Positions 1 to 8,303 of a stretch of 64,000 nt of DNA are shown one piece after another. The translations under genes and the position numbers were made by a program. This DNA comes from Sanguibacter suaedae. Lineage in GTDB: Bacteria > Actinomycetota > Actinomycetes > Actinomycetales > Cellulomonadaceae. The stretch covers positions 1-64,000 of the forward strand of contig NZ_JAEINH010000006.1 of the NCBI RefSeq assembly GCF_016342785.1, given 5' to 3'. Positions within the stretch are counted from its first letter, which is position 1. Each line of letters starts with the position of its first letter. Below the pieces are notes generated by a model that saw only the letters and a list, made by a program, of their open reading frames with translations, was not told the origin of the DNA and made no database searches.

Positions 1-1
1 C

Positions 2-922
2 GCCGACGTGTGGCGCTCGATCGTCACGCACCTCGGCGCAGGCCCGCTCCTCGGCGTCGACCCCGTCCCACTGCTCCAGGACGGGACGGTGTGGCAGCTG
101 CGGCTGCCCCGGGTGCTCACCGCGGCGGCCGTCGGCGCCGGACTGGCGCTGTGCGGTGTGGTCATGCAGTCCCTCACGCGGAACCCGCTCGCCGACCCGT
201 ACCTCCTCGGGCTGTCGTCCGGCGCCTCCCTCGGGGCCGTCCTCGTGCTCGTCCTCGGCGCCACCGTGCTCCTGCCGGTTGCCGCGTTCGTCGGGGCCGT
301 CGCGGCCCTCGCGGCCGCTCTCCTGCTCGCTGGTGCCCTCGGTGCGCTCACGCCGACGCGCACGGTCCTGGCGGGGCTCGCGGTGAGCCAGCTGTGCGCC
401 GCGGTGACGTCCTTCGTGATCTTCTGGTCCGCGACGGGCGACTCCTACCGGGAGATCCTCTCGTGGCTCATGGGTTCGGTCGCCGGGGCCACGTGGTCCT
501 CGGTGGCGATCGCCGGGGGCGCGGTCCTCGTCCTCGGGACGGTGCTGGCGTCCACGGGGTCGGTGCTCGACGCCTTCACCTTCGGGGACACTGCCGCGGC
601 GGCCCTCGGTCTCGCGGTGAACCGGACGCGCTGGCTGCTCCTCGTCGGCGTCGCCCTCCTCACGGGCGCGCTCGTGTCCGTCTCGGGGTCCATCGGGTTC
701 GTCGGGCTGATTCTCCCCCACGCCGTCCGCCTGGTCACCGGCGCCCGCCACCGCCTCCTCCTGCCCCTGTCCGCCCTGTGCGGGGCGACGTTCCTCGTGT
801 GGGCCGACACCGCGGCCCGCACCGTGTTCGCACCCCGCGAGCTGCCCGTCGGCATCGTCACCGCGGCCATCGGCGCTCCCGTCTTCGCGGTGGTGCTCTG
901 GCGGGGGCGGCGGTCGCTGTGA
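2..922 (+). CDS. FecCD-family ABC importer permease (5' partial)
   Basis: Inner-membrane permease of a type II (BtuC/FhuB/FecD-like) importer for iron-siderophore, haem or cobalamin. The sequence shows the family signature LRLPR followed by a hydrophobic stretch, then NPLADPYLLGLSSGAS, and about eight further hydrophobic segments; near the C-terminus GFVGLILPHAVRL is the loop that contacts the ATPase. The reading frame is open to the window edge. FecCD proteins usually run about 330-350 residues with a first membrane helix before the LRLPR motif, so I infer that roughly 30-40 N-terminal residues lie upstream. A GTG at 8 is in frame but probably internal. The stop overlaps the start of the ATPase gene (GTGA), so the two are translationally coupled. 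The substrate cannot be deduced, because the binding-protein gene is outside the window. Confidence 0.9.
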   Translation, partial: ADVWRSIVTHLGAGPLLGVDPVPLLQDGTVWQLRLPRVLTAAAVGAGLALCGVVMQSLTRNPLADPYLLGLSSGASLGAVLVLVLGATVLLPVAAFVGAVAALAAALLLAGALGALTPTRTVLAGLAVSQLCAAVTSFVIFWSATGDSYREILSWLMGSVAGATWSSVAIAGGAVLVLGTVLASTGSVLDAFTFGDTAAAALGLAVNRTRWLLLVGVALLTGALVSVSGSIGFVGLILPHAVRLVTGARHRLLLPLSALCGATFLVWADTAARTVFAPRELPVGIVTAAIGAPVFAVVLWRGRRSL

Positions 923-1764
923 GCCCCTTCGTCCCCTCCGCACCGTCGGCTCCGTCGGCTCCGTCGGCTCAGCCCCCGCCCGCTGTCACCGCGGGGCTGA
1001 CGAGCGAACGGCTCGCGTGGTCCGTCGACGGGCGTCTCATCGTCGACGGGATCGACTGCACCGCGCCGCCCGGGCAGGTCACCGGGCTGCTCGGACCCAA
1101 CGGGTCCGGGAAGTCCACGCTGCTCCGCCTCCTCGCAGGAGTGGAGTCGCCGGACGTCGGCGACGTCCGCCTCGGGCGGGACGACCTCCTCGCCATGCCG
1201 CGGCGCCACCGTGCGCGGCTGCTCGCGCTCGTCGAGCAGGACGCCGCCACCGACCTCCCCCTGCCCGTCCTCGACGCCGTGCTCCTCGGGCGCATCCCGC
1301 ACCGCTCGCTCCTCGCGGGCGACACGGCCACCGACCGGGCGCTCGCCCTCGACGCGCTGGACCGTGCCGGCGTCGCGCACCTCGCGGGGCGGGACCTGGC
1401 GACGCTCTCCGGCGGCGAGCGCCAGCGCGTGCACATGGCACGGGCACTCGCGCAGCAGCCGCGCGTCCTGCTGCTCGACGAGCCGACGAACCATCTGGAC
1501 GTCGCGGCCCAGCTCGCGACCATGCGGCTGGTGTCCGAACTCGCGGCGGACGGGGTCGCGGTGCTCGCCGCGCTGCACGACCTCAACCTCGCCGCGAGCA
1601 CCTGCGACCACGTGATCCTGCTGTCCGCCGGGCGCGTCGTCGCGGCAGGACCGGTGACCGAGGTCTTGGTGCCCGCCGTCCTCGACGACGTGTACGGCGT
1701 ACGCACACAGGTGCTCACCCACCCCTCGACCGGTCGCCCGGTGCTCGTGTTCGGCGAGCACTGA
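919..1764 (+). CDS. FecE-type ABC importer ATPase
   Basis: ATP-hydrolysing subunit that powers the upstream FecCD permease. The 281-residue protein has Walker A GPNGSGKST near residue 58, an ABC signature LSGGERQR, Walker B VLLLDEP and the switch histidine in LAALHDLNL. The GTG start overlaps the permease stop by 4 nt and fits the frame; a longer frame open further upstream is only a shadow of the permease. Residues about 5-20 are a low-complexity stretch of Ser-Ala-Pro units encoded by 9-bp tandem repeats (about 942-970), likely a flexible extension and unusual for FecE proteins. With the permease it forms the end of an iron or cobalamin-type uptake operon whose upstream part is not visible. 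Confidence 0.92.
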   Translation: MSPFVPSAPSAPSAPSAQPPPAVTAGLTSERLAWSVDGRLIVDGIDCTAPPGQVTGLLGPNGSGKSTLLRLLAGVESPDVGDVRLGRDDLLAMPRRHRARLLALVEQDAATDLPLPVLDAVLLGRIPHRSLLAGDTATDRALALDALDRAGVAHLAGRDLATLSGGERQRVHMARALAQQPRVLLLDEPTNHLDVAAQLATMRLVSELAADGVAVLAALHDLNLAASTCDHVILLSAGRVVAAGPVTEVLVPAVLDDVYGVRTQVLTHPSTGRPVLVFGEH

Positions 1765-1807
1765 CGTTCCCCGTGCGAGGGGTGGCGCACCGCGCCACAC
1801 TGGGACG

Positions 1808-2233
1808 ATGCCGATGAACCGCTGGGTCGCCCGCGCCGTCGACCACGTCCCCGCTCCCCTCCTGCTCCTGGTGTCGTCGCGTACACCCCCGTTCGCGACG
1901 CTGCGCAGGACGGACCGTCGCACGGGCCGCACCCGTCGGACGCCGGTCGTGGCCTTCCGGGCTCCGACCGGGACCGAGCGCACGGTGCACGTCGCCGTGG
2001 CGCTCACGGACGGGCCCGACGCCCCCTGGGTCCGCGAGGTGGAGGACGCCGGGCGCTGCGAGCTCGTGCGCGGCGGCTTCCGTTACGTCCTCACCGGTGT
2101 CCGCAAGGTCCGGGCGGACGACGAGGTGACGGCCCTCCCCGAGCAGACACGCACCCTCGTCCACGACCTGGGGGTGGAGACCCTCCTCACAGGTCGCATC
2201 ACACCGTTCGCCGACGCGCCCGGTCAGCACTGA
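1808..2233 (+). CDS. DUF385/deazaflavin-dependent nitroreductase-like protein
   Basis: A 141-residue protein with the general shape of the nitroreductase-family deazaflavin (F420)-dependent oxidoreductases: an N-terminal helix, then LRRTDRRTGRTRRTPVV resembling the family's TTGRRSGRPR-TPL segment, and a beta-rich C-terminal half. The family uses F420H2 or related flavins in a split beta-barrel fold. Similarity is partial and the usual Trp/Tyr signature after the second strand is weak, so this is a divergent member or only a fold relative. A possible -10 hexamer CACACT lies 6 nt before the ATG, which would give a leaderless transcript. F420-dependent genes elsewhere in the window make the assignment plausible. 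Confidence 0.5.
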   Translation: MPMNRWVARAVDHVPAPLLLLVSSRTPPFATLRRTDRRTGRTRRTPVVAFRAPTGTERTVHVAVALTDGPDAPWVREVEDAGRCELVRGGFRYVLTGVRKVRADDEVTALPEQTRTLVHDLGVETLLTGRITPFADAPGQH

Positions 2234-2242
2234 GGAGGCCCC

Positions 2243-2833
2243 GTGCCGGACCTGTGGCTCACCGGAGACCCCGACGCGGACGCCCTGCTGTCCGCGGACC
2301 CGTTCGCCCTGCTGCTCGGGATGCTCCTCGACCAGCAGGTGACCATGGAGAGCGCCTTCGCCGGACCGCGCAAGATCGCCGAGCGTCTGGGCGGGCTCGA
2401 CCCGCGGACGGTCGCGGACGCGGACCCCGACGGGTTCGCGGAGCTCTGCGCCACGCCGCCTGCCGTGCACCGCTACCCGGGGTCCATGGCCGGTCGCGTC
2501 CAGGCCGTGGCGCGGGTGGTCGCCGACGAGCACGACGGTGACGTCACCCGCCTGTGGACCGAGGGCGACCCCGACGGACCGGAGGTGCTGCGCCGGCTCA
2601 AGGCCCTGCCCGGCTTCGGCGACCAGAAGGCGCGCATCTTCCTCGCCCTGCTCGGCAAGCAGCTCCAGGTGTGCCCCGACGGCTGGCGGGAGGCCACCGG
2701 GCCTTACGGCGACGAGGACGCACGCCGGTCGATCGCGGACGTCACGTCCCCGGAGAGCCTCGAGGAGGTCCGCGCCACGAAGAAGGCCGCCAAGGCCGCC
2801 GCCCGCGCGGCGAAGCAGTCGGGGCGCTCGTAG
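2243..2833 (+). CDS. HhH-GPD-type uncharacterised protein (TIGR03252-like)
   Basis: 196 residues resembling the actinobacterial HhH-GPD family of unknown function related to base-excision DNA glycosylases. The LLLGMLLDQQVTMESAFAGP segment corresponds to the start of the glycosylase helical domain, and LKALPGFGDQKARIFLALLG is the helix-hairpin-helix with its Pro-Gly-Phe-Gly-Asp. An Asp near the usual catalytic position is not obvious, so enzymatic activity is unproven. The C-terminus is a Lys/Ala-rich tail. The GTG start at 2243 is preceded by a good GAGGAGG ribosome site. Its stop codon forms part of the predicted -10 of the next gene. Confidence 0.8.
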   Translation: MPDLWLTGDPDADALLSADPFALLLGMLLDQQVTMESAFAGPRKIAERLGGLDPRTVADADPDGFAELCATPPAVHRYPGSMAGRVQAVARVVADEHDGDVTRLWTEGDPDGPEVLRRLKALPGFGDQKARIFLALLGKQLQVCPDGWREATGPYGDEDARRSIADVTSPESLEEVRATKKAAKAAARAAKQSGRS

Positions 2834-2836
2834 ACT
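2831..2836 (+). promoter_or_regulatory. putative -10 of leaderless adh
   Basis: TAGACT fits TANNNT and is separated from the ATG at 2844 by 7 nt, the spacing typical of actinobacterial leaderless genes. Its first three bases are also the stop codon of the preceding gene. No clear -35 was seen. Confidence 0.45.
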
Positions 2837-2843
2837 CGCGACC

Positions 2844-3893
2844 ATGCGAGCAACGATCATCCACGGCGAGCGTGACGTGCGCGTCGACGACGTCCCCGAC
2901 CCCCGCCTGCTGACCCCGACCGACGCCGTCGTCCGCGTCGTCGCCGCCTGCGTGTGCGGCTCCGACCTGTGGCCCTACCGGGGCGTGACGCCCACCGACG
3001 AGCCCAAGGCCATCGGGCACGAGTTCGTGGGGATCGTCGAGGAGGTCGGCGACGACGTGAGCACCGTGCACGTCGGGGACTTCGTCATCGCACCCTTCTA
3101 CTTCTGCGACAGCACGTGCGTGAACTGCCGCAACGGCGTGAGCACGTCCTGCCTCACCGGCGGCTGGTGGGGGTCCACGGACCGCGACGGGAAACCCGTC
3201 CCTGGTGCCCAGGGCGAGCGCGTGCGCGTGCCCCTCGCGGACGGCACGCTCGTCGCGACCCCCGAGGTCCCCGACGACGGGCTCGTGCCGAGCCTGCTCA
3301 CCCTCGCCGACGTCATGGGCACCGGGCACCACGCCGCGCTCTCCGCCGGGGTCACCACCGGGAGCACCGTGGTCGTCGTCGGTGACGGCGCGGTCGGGCT
3401 GTGCGCCGTGCTCGCCGCCAAGCGCCTCGGCGCGTCACGCATCGTCGCCATGTCCCGGCACGCCGACCGGCAGGTCATCGCCCGGGAGTTCGGCGCGACG
3501 GACGTCGTCCCCGAGCGCGGCGACGAGGGCGTGGCCCGCATCAAGGAGATGTTCGACGGGGTGGGCCCCGACTGCGTCCTCGAGTGCGTGGGCACCAAGG
3601 AGTCCATGGACCAGGCGATCCGCTCCGCCCGCCCCGGCGGCATGGTCGGGTACGTGGGCGTGCCCAACGGCGGCCCCGAGCTGCCCGTCGGCCGCCTCTT
3701 CGGGACCAACGTCGGTGTCAACGGCGGCGTGGCTCCCGTGCGCGGGTACGTCGAGGAGCTGCTCCCCGAGGTCCTGTCCGGGGCCATCACCCCCGGGCGC
3801 GTCTTCGACCTCGAGCTCCCCCTCGAGCAGGCCGCCGAGGCGTACGCCGCGATGGACGAGCGTCGCGCCACCAAGGTGCTCCTGCGGCCCTGA
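2844..3893 (+). CDS. zinc-dependent alcohol dehydrogenase (MDR family)
   Basis: A 349-residue medium-chain dehydrogenase/reductase, probably oxidising an alcohol or aldehyde with NAD(P). Catalytic zinc ligands are visible as CGSD (Cys near residue 38) and the GHEFVG segment (His, Glu). The expected structural-zinc region is present as CDSTCVNCRNGVSTSC, with three to four Cys. The Rossmann motif VVVGDGAVGLCAVLAAKRLGA lies in the C-terminal half. No ribosome site precedes the ATG, but a -10-like hexamer does, so the transcript may be leaderless. It is alone in its transcription unit, and its substrate cannot be inferred from neighbours. Confidence 0.9.
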   Translation: MRATIIHGERDVRVDDVPDPRLLTPTDAVVRVVAACVCGSDLWPYRGVTPTDEPKAIGHEFVGIVEEVGDDVSTVHVGDFVIAPFYFCDSTCVNCRNGVSTSCLTGGWWGSTDRDGKPVPGAQGERVRVPLADGTLVATPEVPDDGLVPSLLTLADVMGTGHHAALSAGVTTGSTVVVVGDGAVGLCAVLAAKRLGASRIVAMSRHADRQVIAREFGATDVVPERGDEGVARIKEMFDGVGPDCVLECVGTKESMDQAIRSARPGGMVGYVGVPNGGPELPVGRLFGTNVGVNGGVAPVRGYVEELLPEVLSGAITPGRVFDLELPLEQAAEAYAAMDERRATKVLLRP

Positions 3894-3933
3894 CGACGCC
3901 TAGCACGCCAGCGGGCCGACCGAGAGGACGACG

Positions 3934-4716
3934 GTGGACAACAGCCTACGCTTCACGCACACCACGGACGTCGGGCTCGGCTCGTGGATCCGGGAGGCGA
4001 CCGGGAGGGCGGCGCACGCTCCGGACGACCCGTTCGAGCTCGGCATGTTCGTCCCGCTGGGCTACCCACGGATCGTTGCGGTCCCGAACGACCTCGACGT
4101 TCCCTGGCCGCTCGCCGACCTCGACCCGGAGGAGCGCCGGGAGGGCACCTTGGCGCCCGACCGGCTCGCAGCGCTCATGGGCGCCGTGGACAGCGCTGCG
4201 GGGCCCTCGCCGGTCACCGTCGGCATGTGGACCGGGTACGGGCACGTCGTGGCACCCGGTGCCCGCCGCACCGGCGCCTCGATGACGTACGTCCGCGTCG
4301 GGCCGATCGCGAGCAGGCTCCCCCGAGGGTTGTTGCACCGGTACCTGCGCGCGCGGTCCCGGGTGTCCGGCGACGACGTCCGTGACCTCACGAGGCAGCG
4401 CGAGCAGGGGTGGGTCACGACCTTCGACGTCGACGTCCGCTCCGAGCCGCTCCTCGAGCTGCCCGGGCGCGAGTACGCCCTGTTCCGTGGCACGACGACG
4501 GCGCTGCGCGACCCCGCGTGGCTGCGCCGCAGCGGCTGGGCGTGGGCGTGGGAAGACACCGTCGACCTGTGCTGGCCGGACGACCGGTCGTGGTTCGCGT
4601 ACGCAGACACCGACCTCACGCAGACCTACCTCGCATGCGACGACGACCTCGCCGAGGCTGTGCTCGCCGCAGGCCTCGCGGCGTCCGAGGTGCGCTCCAC
4701 CGACCCGCCACGCTGA
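3934..4716 (+). CDS. hypothetical protein, 260 aa
   Basis: I do not recognise a family. The protein is soluble, without signal peptide or membrane segment, and rich in Trp and Arg. Recognisable stretches are a proline-containing N-terminal region (GMFVPLGYPRIVAVPNDLDVPWPL), a GMWTGYGHV segment, and a C-terminal part with repeated Trp residues (SGWAWAWEDTVDLCWPDDRSW) followed by YADTDLTQTYLACDDDLAEAVL. The GTG start is chosen because GAGAGGAC lies just upstream. Codon use matches the neighbours. The last codons (STDPPR and stop) lie inside a 27-bp repeat that recurs at 5344-5370, at the other side of the next gene. Confidence 0.75.
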   Translation: MDNSLRFTHTTDVGLGSWIREATGRAAHAPDDPFELGMFVPLGYPRIVAVPNDLDVPWPLADLDPEERREGTLAPDRLAALMGAVDSAAGPSPVTVGMWTGYGHVVAPGARRTGASMTYVRVGPIASRLPRGLLHRYLRARSRVSGDDVRDLTRQREQGWVTTFDVDVRSEPLLELPGREYALFRGTTTALRDPAWLRRSGWAWAWEDTVDLCWPDDRSWFAYADTDLTQTYLACDDDLAEAVLAAGLAASEVRSTDPPR

Positions 4717-4727
4717 CCGTCGGCGAG
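4698..4727 (+). repeat. direct repeat copy 1 flanking the VOC gene
   Basis: The 30 bases starting CACCGACCCGCC recur at 5344-5373 with two differences (27-base core with one). This copy covers the end of the 260-aa hypothetical gene; the other covers the 3' end of the convergent cofE gene. Confidence 0.75.
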
Positions 4728-4802
4728 CGGGCGCCCGCCCTCGCGGTTGTGGCAGCAGAGCCGCCGACGGGCGGGTCCCTTGGCGGTTGTGTCGCCCGCC
4801 GG

Positions 4803-4808
4803 TAGCGT
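4803..4808 (+). promoter_or_regulatory. putative -10 of leaderless VOC gene
   Basis: TAGCGT ends 6 nt before the GTG at 4815; no ribosome site is seen, consistent with leaderless initiation. Confidence 0.45.
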
Positions 4809-4814
4809 CACCCT

Positions 4815-5204
4815 GTGACGGGGATCGTGTGGTGGGAGATCGTGACGGCCGAGCCCGAGTCGTTCCAGCAATTCCACTCGGCACTGTCCGGGTGGGCCTT
4901 CGAGCGGGCGTTCGAGGAGACCGAGCTCGGCGTCGACTACTGGATCATCCAGCTGGACGGCCGGGGTGTGGGCGGCCTGCAACGAGGTGCGGTGTCGGAT
5001 CCGCAGGCTCAGGGCGGGACCCGGGTCTACCTGCCGGTCGACGACCTGGAGGCGACGCTCCTCCGTGTGGTCGAGCTCGGTGGTCGCGTGGAGCGTACCC
5101 GGGTCGAGCTCGGCGGCGACGACCGGTGGTTCGGGACGTTCCAGGACCCGACGGGCGTCTCGTTCGGGCTCTGGACGGAGAACCCGGTGCGCGACCGACC
5201 GTGA
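4815..5204 (+). CDS. VOC (glyoxalase/bleomycin-resistance fold) protein
   Basis: A 129-residue vicinal-oxygen-chelate fold protein with the two beta-alpha-beta-beta-beta modules expected of the family. It starts WWEIVTAEPESFQQFHSALSGW and ends with DDRWFGTFQDPTGVSFGLW, the family's typical DPxGNxxGLW segment. A metal-binding His is not obvious in the first module, so it may be a non-enzymatic or divergent member. The gene lies between two nearly identical 27-30 bp direct repeats and is convergent with cofE. The GTG start is supported by the upstream -10-like hexamer. Confidence 0.82.
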   Translation: MTGIVWWEIVTAEPESFQQFHSALSGWAFERAFEETELGVDYWIIQLDGRGVGGLQRGAVSDPQAQGGTRVYLPVDDLEATLLRVVELGGRVERTRVELGGDDRWFGTFQDPTGVSFGLWTENPVRDRP

Positions 5205-5340
5205 GCGGATCGCTCGCAGGAGTGCGCCGAAGCCCCCCTGCCGTGGGGCAGACCGAGTGCCAAGCTCGAGCGGGTGCTCTGACCTGGCCCTGTGTCGTGG
5301 AGCGGGTGACGACTTACCCTCCACCTCGAGGTTTCGCTGA

Positions 5341-6114
5341 CTACACCGACCCGCCGCGCTGACCGTCGGCTAGACCCCGCGCGTACGCCTCTGCGGTCCC
5401 CTCGGAGAACATGTCCGCCGGTCCGAGGCGCACGAGCACCCGCGCCCCTGGCCCGTCGTCCTCCGTCGTGAGGTGCGCGAGGCCGCGCACGACCGCCACC
5501 GGGCGGCGCGTGGCCTTCCCCTTGACGAGCTCTGCGGCGGCGGCGATCTCGTCGGCCACCGCAGTCACCGTCACGGACAGCTCCCGGCCGTGCGTGTCCA
5601 CCGTCCCCCGGTCGTCGACGAGCGGCCGAACACCGGCCGCCCCGATCGCGAGGTCGGTCAGACCGTCGCGCCACGGGCGCCCCGCCGTGTCGGTGAGCAC
5701 GACGCCCACGGTCACCCCGAGGCGCTCCCGCAGGCCCGCGCGCAGCGCCCGGGCCGACGCGTCGGGGTCGAGCGGCAGGAGGAGCACCGTGCCGTCAGGG
5801 GTGTTCGACGCGTCCACGCCCGCGGCGGCCATGACGAGACCGAGGCGGTTCTCGACGATCCGCAGCGGCGGCCCGTCGGGACGCTCGCGCACGGCGACGA
5901 CGCGGACCGTCTCCGCGGTGATCGCCGCCTCACGGTCCTCGGCGGCGACGATCCGCCCCTCGGACTTGGAGACGACCTTGCTCGTGACGACCACCACGTC
6001 GCCGTCGATGAGGTCCGGGCAGGCATCCGCGACGACACCGGCGAGGTCGTCCCCGTCGGCGACCTCCCCGATGCCGTCCGGCGCCCAGACCGTCAGTCGC
6101 CCCGGGACGGTCAC
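5341..6114 (-). CDS. cofE: coenzyme F420-0:L-glutamate ligase (CofE/FbiB N-domain)
   Basis: A GTP-dependent ligase that adds glutamates to F420-0 in F420 biosynthesis. The 257-residue sequence shows [16 protein letters not shown], the conserved metal- and GTP-binding region of the family. [20 protein letters not shown] follows in the middle, then a C-terminal [13 protein letters not shown] segment. It corresponds to CofE alone; the FMN-binding dehydrogenase domain fused to it in mycobacterial FbiB is absent. The GTG at 6114 is preferred to an in-frame GTG at 6159, because it gives a 4-nt GTGA overlap with the upstream F420 oxidoreductase and matches the family's length. It is the last gene of a three-gene reverse-strand operon. 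Its extreme 3' end is one copy of the flanking repeat. Confidence 0.9.
   Translation of the reverse strand: MTVPGRLTVWAPDGIGEVADGDDLAGVVADACPDLIDGDVVVVTSKVVSKSEGRIVAAEDREAAITAETVRVVAVRERPDGPPLRIVENRLGLVMAAAGVDASNTPDGTVLLLPLDPDASARALRAGLRERLGVTVGVVLTDTAGRPWRDGLTDLAIGAAGVRPLVDDRGTVDTHGRELSVTVTAVADEIAAAAELVKGKATRRPVAVVRGLAHLTTEDDGPGARVLVRLGPADMFSEGTAEAYARGLADGQRGGSV
5344..5373 (+). repeat. direct repeat copy 2 flanking the VOC gene
   Basis: Second copy of the repeat at 4698-4727. It overlaps the last codons of cofE on the reverse strand and reproduces on the plus strand a TDPPR-stop ending like that of the 260-aa gene. Confidence 0.75.
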
Positions 6115-7109
6115 CGGACGAGCTTGGGCAGCACGTCCCGCCCGAACACGTCGATCCACTCGCGCTGGTTGCGGCCCACGTTGTGCAGGTAGATGCGGTC
6201 GAAGCCGAGGTCCACGTACTTCTGGATGTTCGCCCGGTGCACGTCAGGGTCGCTCGAGATCACCATGCGGCCCTCGAAGTCCTCCGGTCGGACGAGCTTG
6301 GCGATCTGCTCGAACTCGAAGGGCGAGCGGATGTCGGCCTTGGGGAACTTCATGCCGCCGTTGGGCCACTCCGTCATCGCGTTGGTCATGGCCTCCTCGT
6401 CCGTCTCGGCCCACGACAGGTGGATCTGCAGAACCTTGGGCATGCTCTCCGGGTCGCGGCCGACCTCGCGGGCCCCGTCGTCGAACTTGCCGAAGAGCAT
6501 CGAGATCTTCTCGAGCGGCGCGCCCACCGTGATGAGCCCGTCGGCGTGCTTGCCGGCCCGCTTGGCGGTCACCGGGCCGGCGGTGGCGACGAGGATCTCC
6601 GGCGCCACCTCGGGCATGGTCCACAGGCGGGTGGACTCGAGCTTGTAGAACGGGCCGGAGTGCTTGACGTCCTTGCCCGCGAGGCTCGCCGCGAAGAGCT
6701 TCTTGATGACGTCGATGGCCTCGAACATGCGGTTGATCCGCTCGGGCGCCTCGGGCCAGTACTGCCCGATGATGTGCTCGTTGAGCGCCTCCCCCGAGCC
6801 GAGGCCCAGCCAGTGTCGCCCGGGGTACATGGCCGCGAGCGTCGCCGAGGCCTGCGCGACCATCGCGGGGTGCCAGCGGAACGTCGGCGCGGTCACGCCG
6901 GGGCCGAGGTCACCCTTGGTGCGCTCACCGAGGGCGGAGAGCACGTTCCACACGAACGCGCTCTGCCCCTGCTGCGGCACCCACGGCTGGAAGTGGTCCG
7001 CCGCCATCACCCCGCTGAAGCCCTGGGTCTCCGCGTACTCCGAGAGGGCGATGATGTCGGTCGGATGAAACTGCTCGAGCATGGCCGCGTAGCCGATGGT
7101 CAGGTCCAT
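6111..7109 (-). CDS. F420-dependent LLM-class oxidoreductase, G6PDH-like family
   Basis: A 332-residue luciferase-like (TIM-barrel) enzyme close to F420-dependent glucose-6-phosphate dehydrogenase and its TIGR03557 relatives. Similar blocks are [11 protein letters not shown] near the start, [18 protein letters not shown] (family SDHFQPW), [24 protein letters not shown], and [20 protein letters not shown]. These residues line the F420 and substrate pocket in FGD1. The true substrate may differ from glucose-6-phosphate, as phosphate-binding residues cannot be checked by eye. The ATG at 7109 forms TGATG with the upstream stop and fits the family N-terminus; 20 extra in-frame codons upstream do not. 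It is coupled to cofE downstream, so cofactor maturation and cofactor use are co-expressed. Confidence 0.9.
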   Translation of the reverse strand: MDLTIGYAAMLEQFHPTDIIALSEYAETQGFSGVMAADHFQPWVPQQGQSAFVWNVLSALGERTKGDLGPGVTAPTFRWHPAMVAQASATLAAMYPGRHWLGLGSGEALNEHIIGQYWPEAPERINRMFEAIDVIKKLFAASLAGKDVKHSGPFYKLESTRLWTMPEVAPEILVATAGPVTAKRAGKHADGLITVGAPLEKISMLFGKFDDGAREVGRDPESMPKVLQIHLSWAETDEEAMTNAMTEWPNGGMKFPKADIRSPFEFEQIAKLVRPEDFEGRMVISSDPDVHRANIQKYVDLGFDRIYLHNVGRNQREWIDVFGRDVLPKLVR

Positions 7110-8152
7110 CACGACAGCGTAGTACCCGGGTCCGCAGGTCCCACCGCCCTCGGGACGATCGCCGCCCACAGCCGGGGCCAGGACGCCGCCCGTCGCAGAC
7201 CGTCGCCCCCGGCGACGAGCCCGTCCTCACCGATTCGCGTGACGCCTCCCGTCGCAGGGTCGAACAGGCGCAGACGCCCGTCGGGCTCCTGGCCCACGGC
7301 GAGCACCACGTGCCGCGGCACGGCCTCCGACCCGGTGTAGAGCGGGACGGCCAGCCCGGCCCCGACCGCCCTCACCACCTCCCCGTGGAGACGCCGGACC
7401 TGGGCGGCGCTCCCGGGGTCGACGACCACCACGCGGTACCTCGTCCTGGGATCGCCCGCGATGTCGGTCATCTCGCGGCTCGCACCCCACGGGGCCGTGC
7501 CGAGCGACCTCGGCCACGGCACCCCGACCCGGGACCGGGAGCCAGAGCCGGAGGACCGTCCAGCCGGCGAGGCGGTCCGTGCCTGCACCTCGAGCTCCTC
7601 GCGCCGGAAGCGCGACGCGATCCCGTCCGCCGTGGCGCCCGCCGGGTCGGCGGTGCCGGTCGTCGCGTCGAAGCCGTCGAGGACCCGAAGCGCACGGACC
7701 GGATCGGCGAGCATCCACGCGACGACGAGCGCGGCCGAGCCGCACGTCGTCGCGGTCGACTGACGGAGCGGTCGGCCCCCGCCGCTGGTGCGCAGCGCGG
7801 TCACGTGGGCGCTCGTCGGGTCGAGGACACCGGGGAGCGCACCCGCGCCCAGGGCGGCGATGCGGTCCGCGAACCGTCCGAGCACCGCAGGCCGGGAACC
7901 CGCGGCGCGGGCGGCGAGGACCCACTCCCTGTGCCGCTCGCCGGGGACGCGCGCGAGGACGGCATCCACAGCCGCACGGTCGTCCGGAGCCAGCGCGTCG
8001 AACGCTCCTGTGTGTCGTGCCGCGTCACCCACCGACGGGGGCTCACCGCCCGGCCGGGGTCCCGGGTCCGGCTCGCAGCGCTCCGGGGTCGCCGCGAGCA
8101 CACCCCCGAGAGCCCCCCACAGCCTGTGGACCAGCCGGGCCCCCGTCATCAT
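7109..8152 (-). CDS. putative cysteine-peptidase-fold (C39/papain-like) protein
   Basis: A protein of about 347 residues whose C-terminal two thirds resemble a papain-like/C39-like fold. STATTCGSAALVVAWMLADP gives a candidate nucleophile Cys near residue 137. PRHVVLAV gives a His near 281, and RLFDPATG an Asp near 298, in the order Cys-His-Asp. The region between is partly low complexity (SSGSGSRSR). The function is unknown, and a peptidase or transferase role is inferred only from the triad. The start is uncertain: the frame is open to 8449, and in-frame ATG at 8305 or GTG at 8260 are alternatives, but the first overlaps valS. No signal peptide is clear. The stop overlaps the next ATG as TGATG, making it the first gene of the F420 operon. 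Confidence 0.6.
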   Translation of the reverse strand: MMTGARLVHRLWGALGGVLAATPERCEPDPGPRPGGEPPSVGDAARHTGAFDALAPDDRAAVDAVLARVPGERHREWVLAARAAGSRPAVLGRFADRIAALGAGALPGVLDPTSAHVTALRTSGGGRPLRQSTATTCGSAALVVAWMLADPVRALRVLDGFDATTGTADPAGATADGIASRFRREELEVQARTASPAGRSSGSGSRSRVGVPWPRSLGTAPWGASREMTDIAGDPRTRYRVVVVDPGSAAQVRRLHGEVVRAVGAGLAVPLYTGSEAVPRHVVLAVGQEPDGRLRLFDPATGGVTRIGEDGLVAGGDGLRRAASWPRLWAAIVPRAVGPADPGTTLS

Positions 8153-8303
8153 CCGTCGCACCGCGCCCTCCCCGTCCTGGGACGTCGTCCCGTCGTCGTC
8201 CCATGCAACCGCACCCGGTGCGGTCCCGCCGAGCAGGACGACGTCGCCCTCCGCAGGCACACCACCGGTGCGAGGCGACCAGCGGATCTGGGAAGATGGG
8301 CGC

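Noticed and set aside
942-970. 9-bp tandem repeat at the start of the FecE-type ATPase gene
   Set aside because: It encodes a Ser-Ala-Pro low-complexity linker within the coding sequence; no sign of a separate repeat element.
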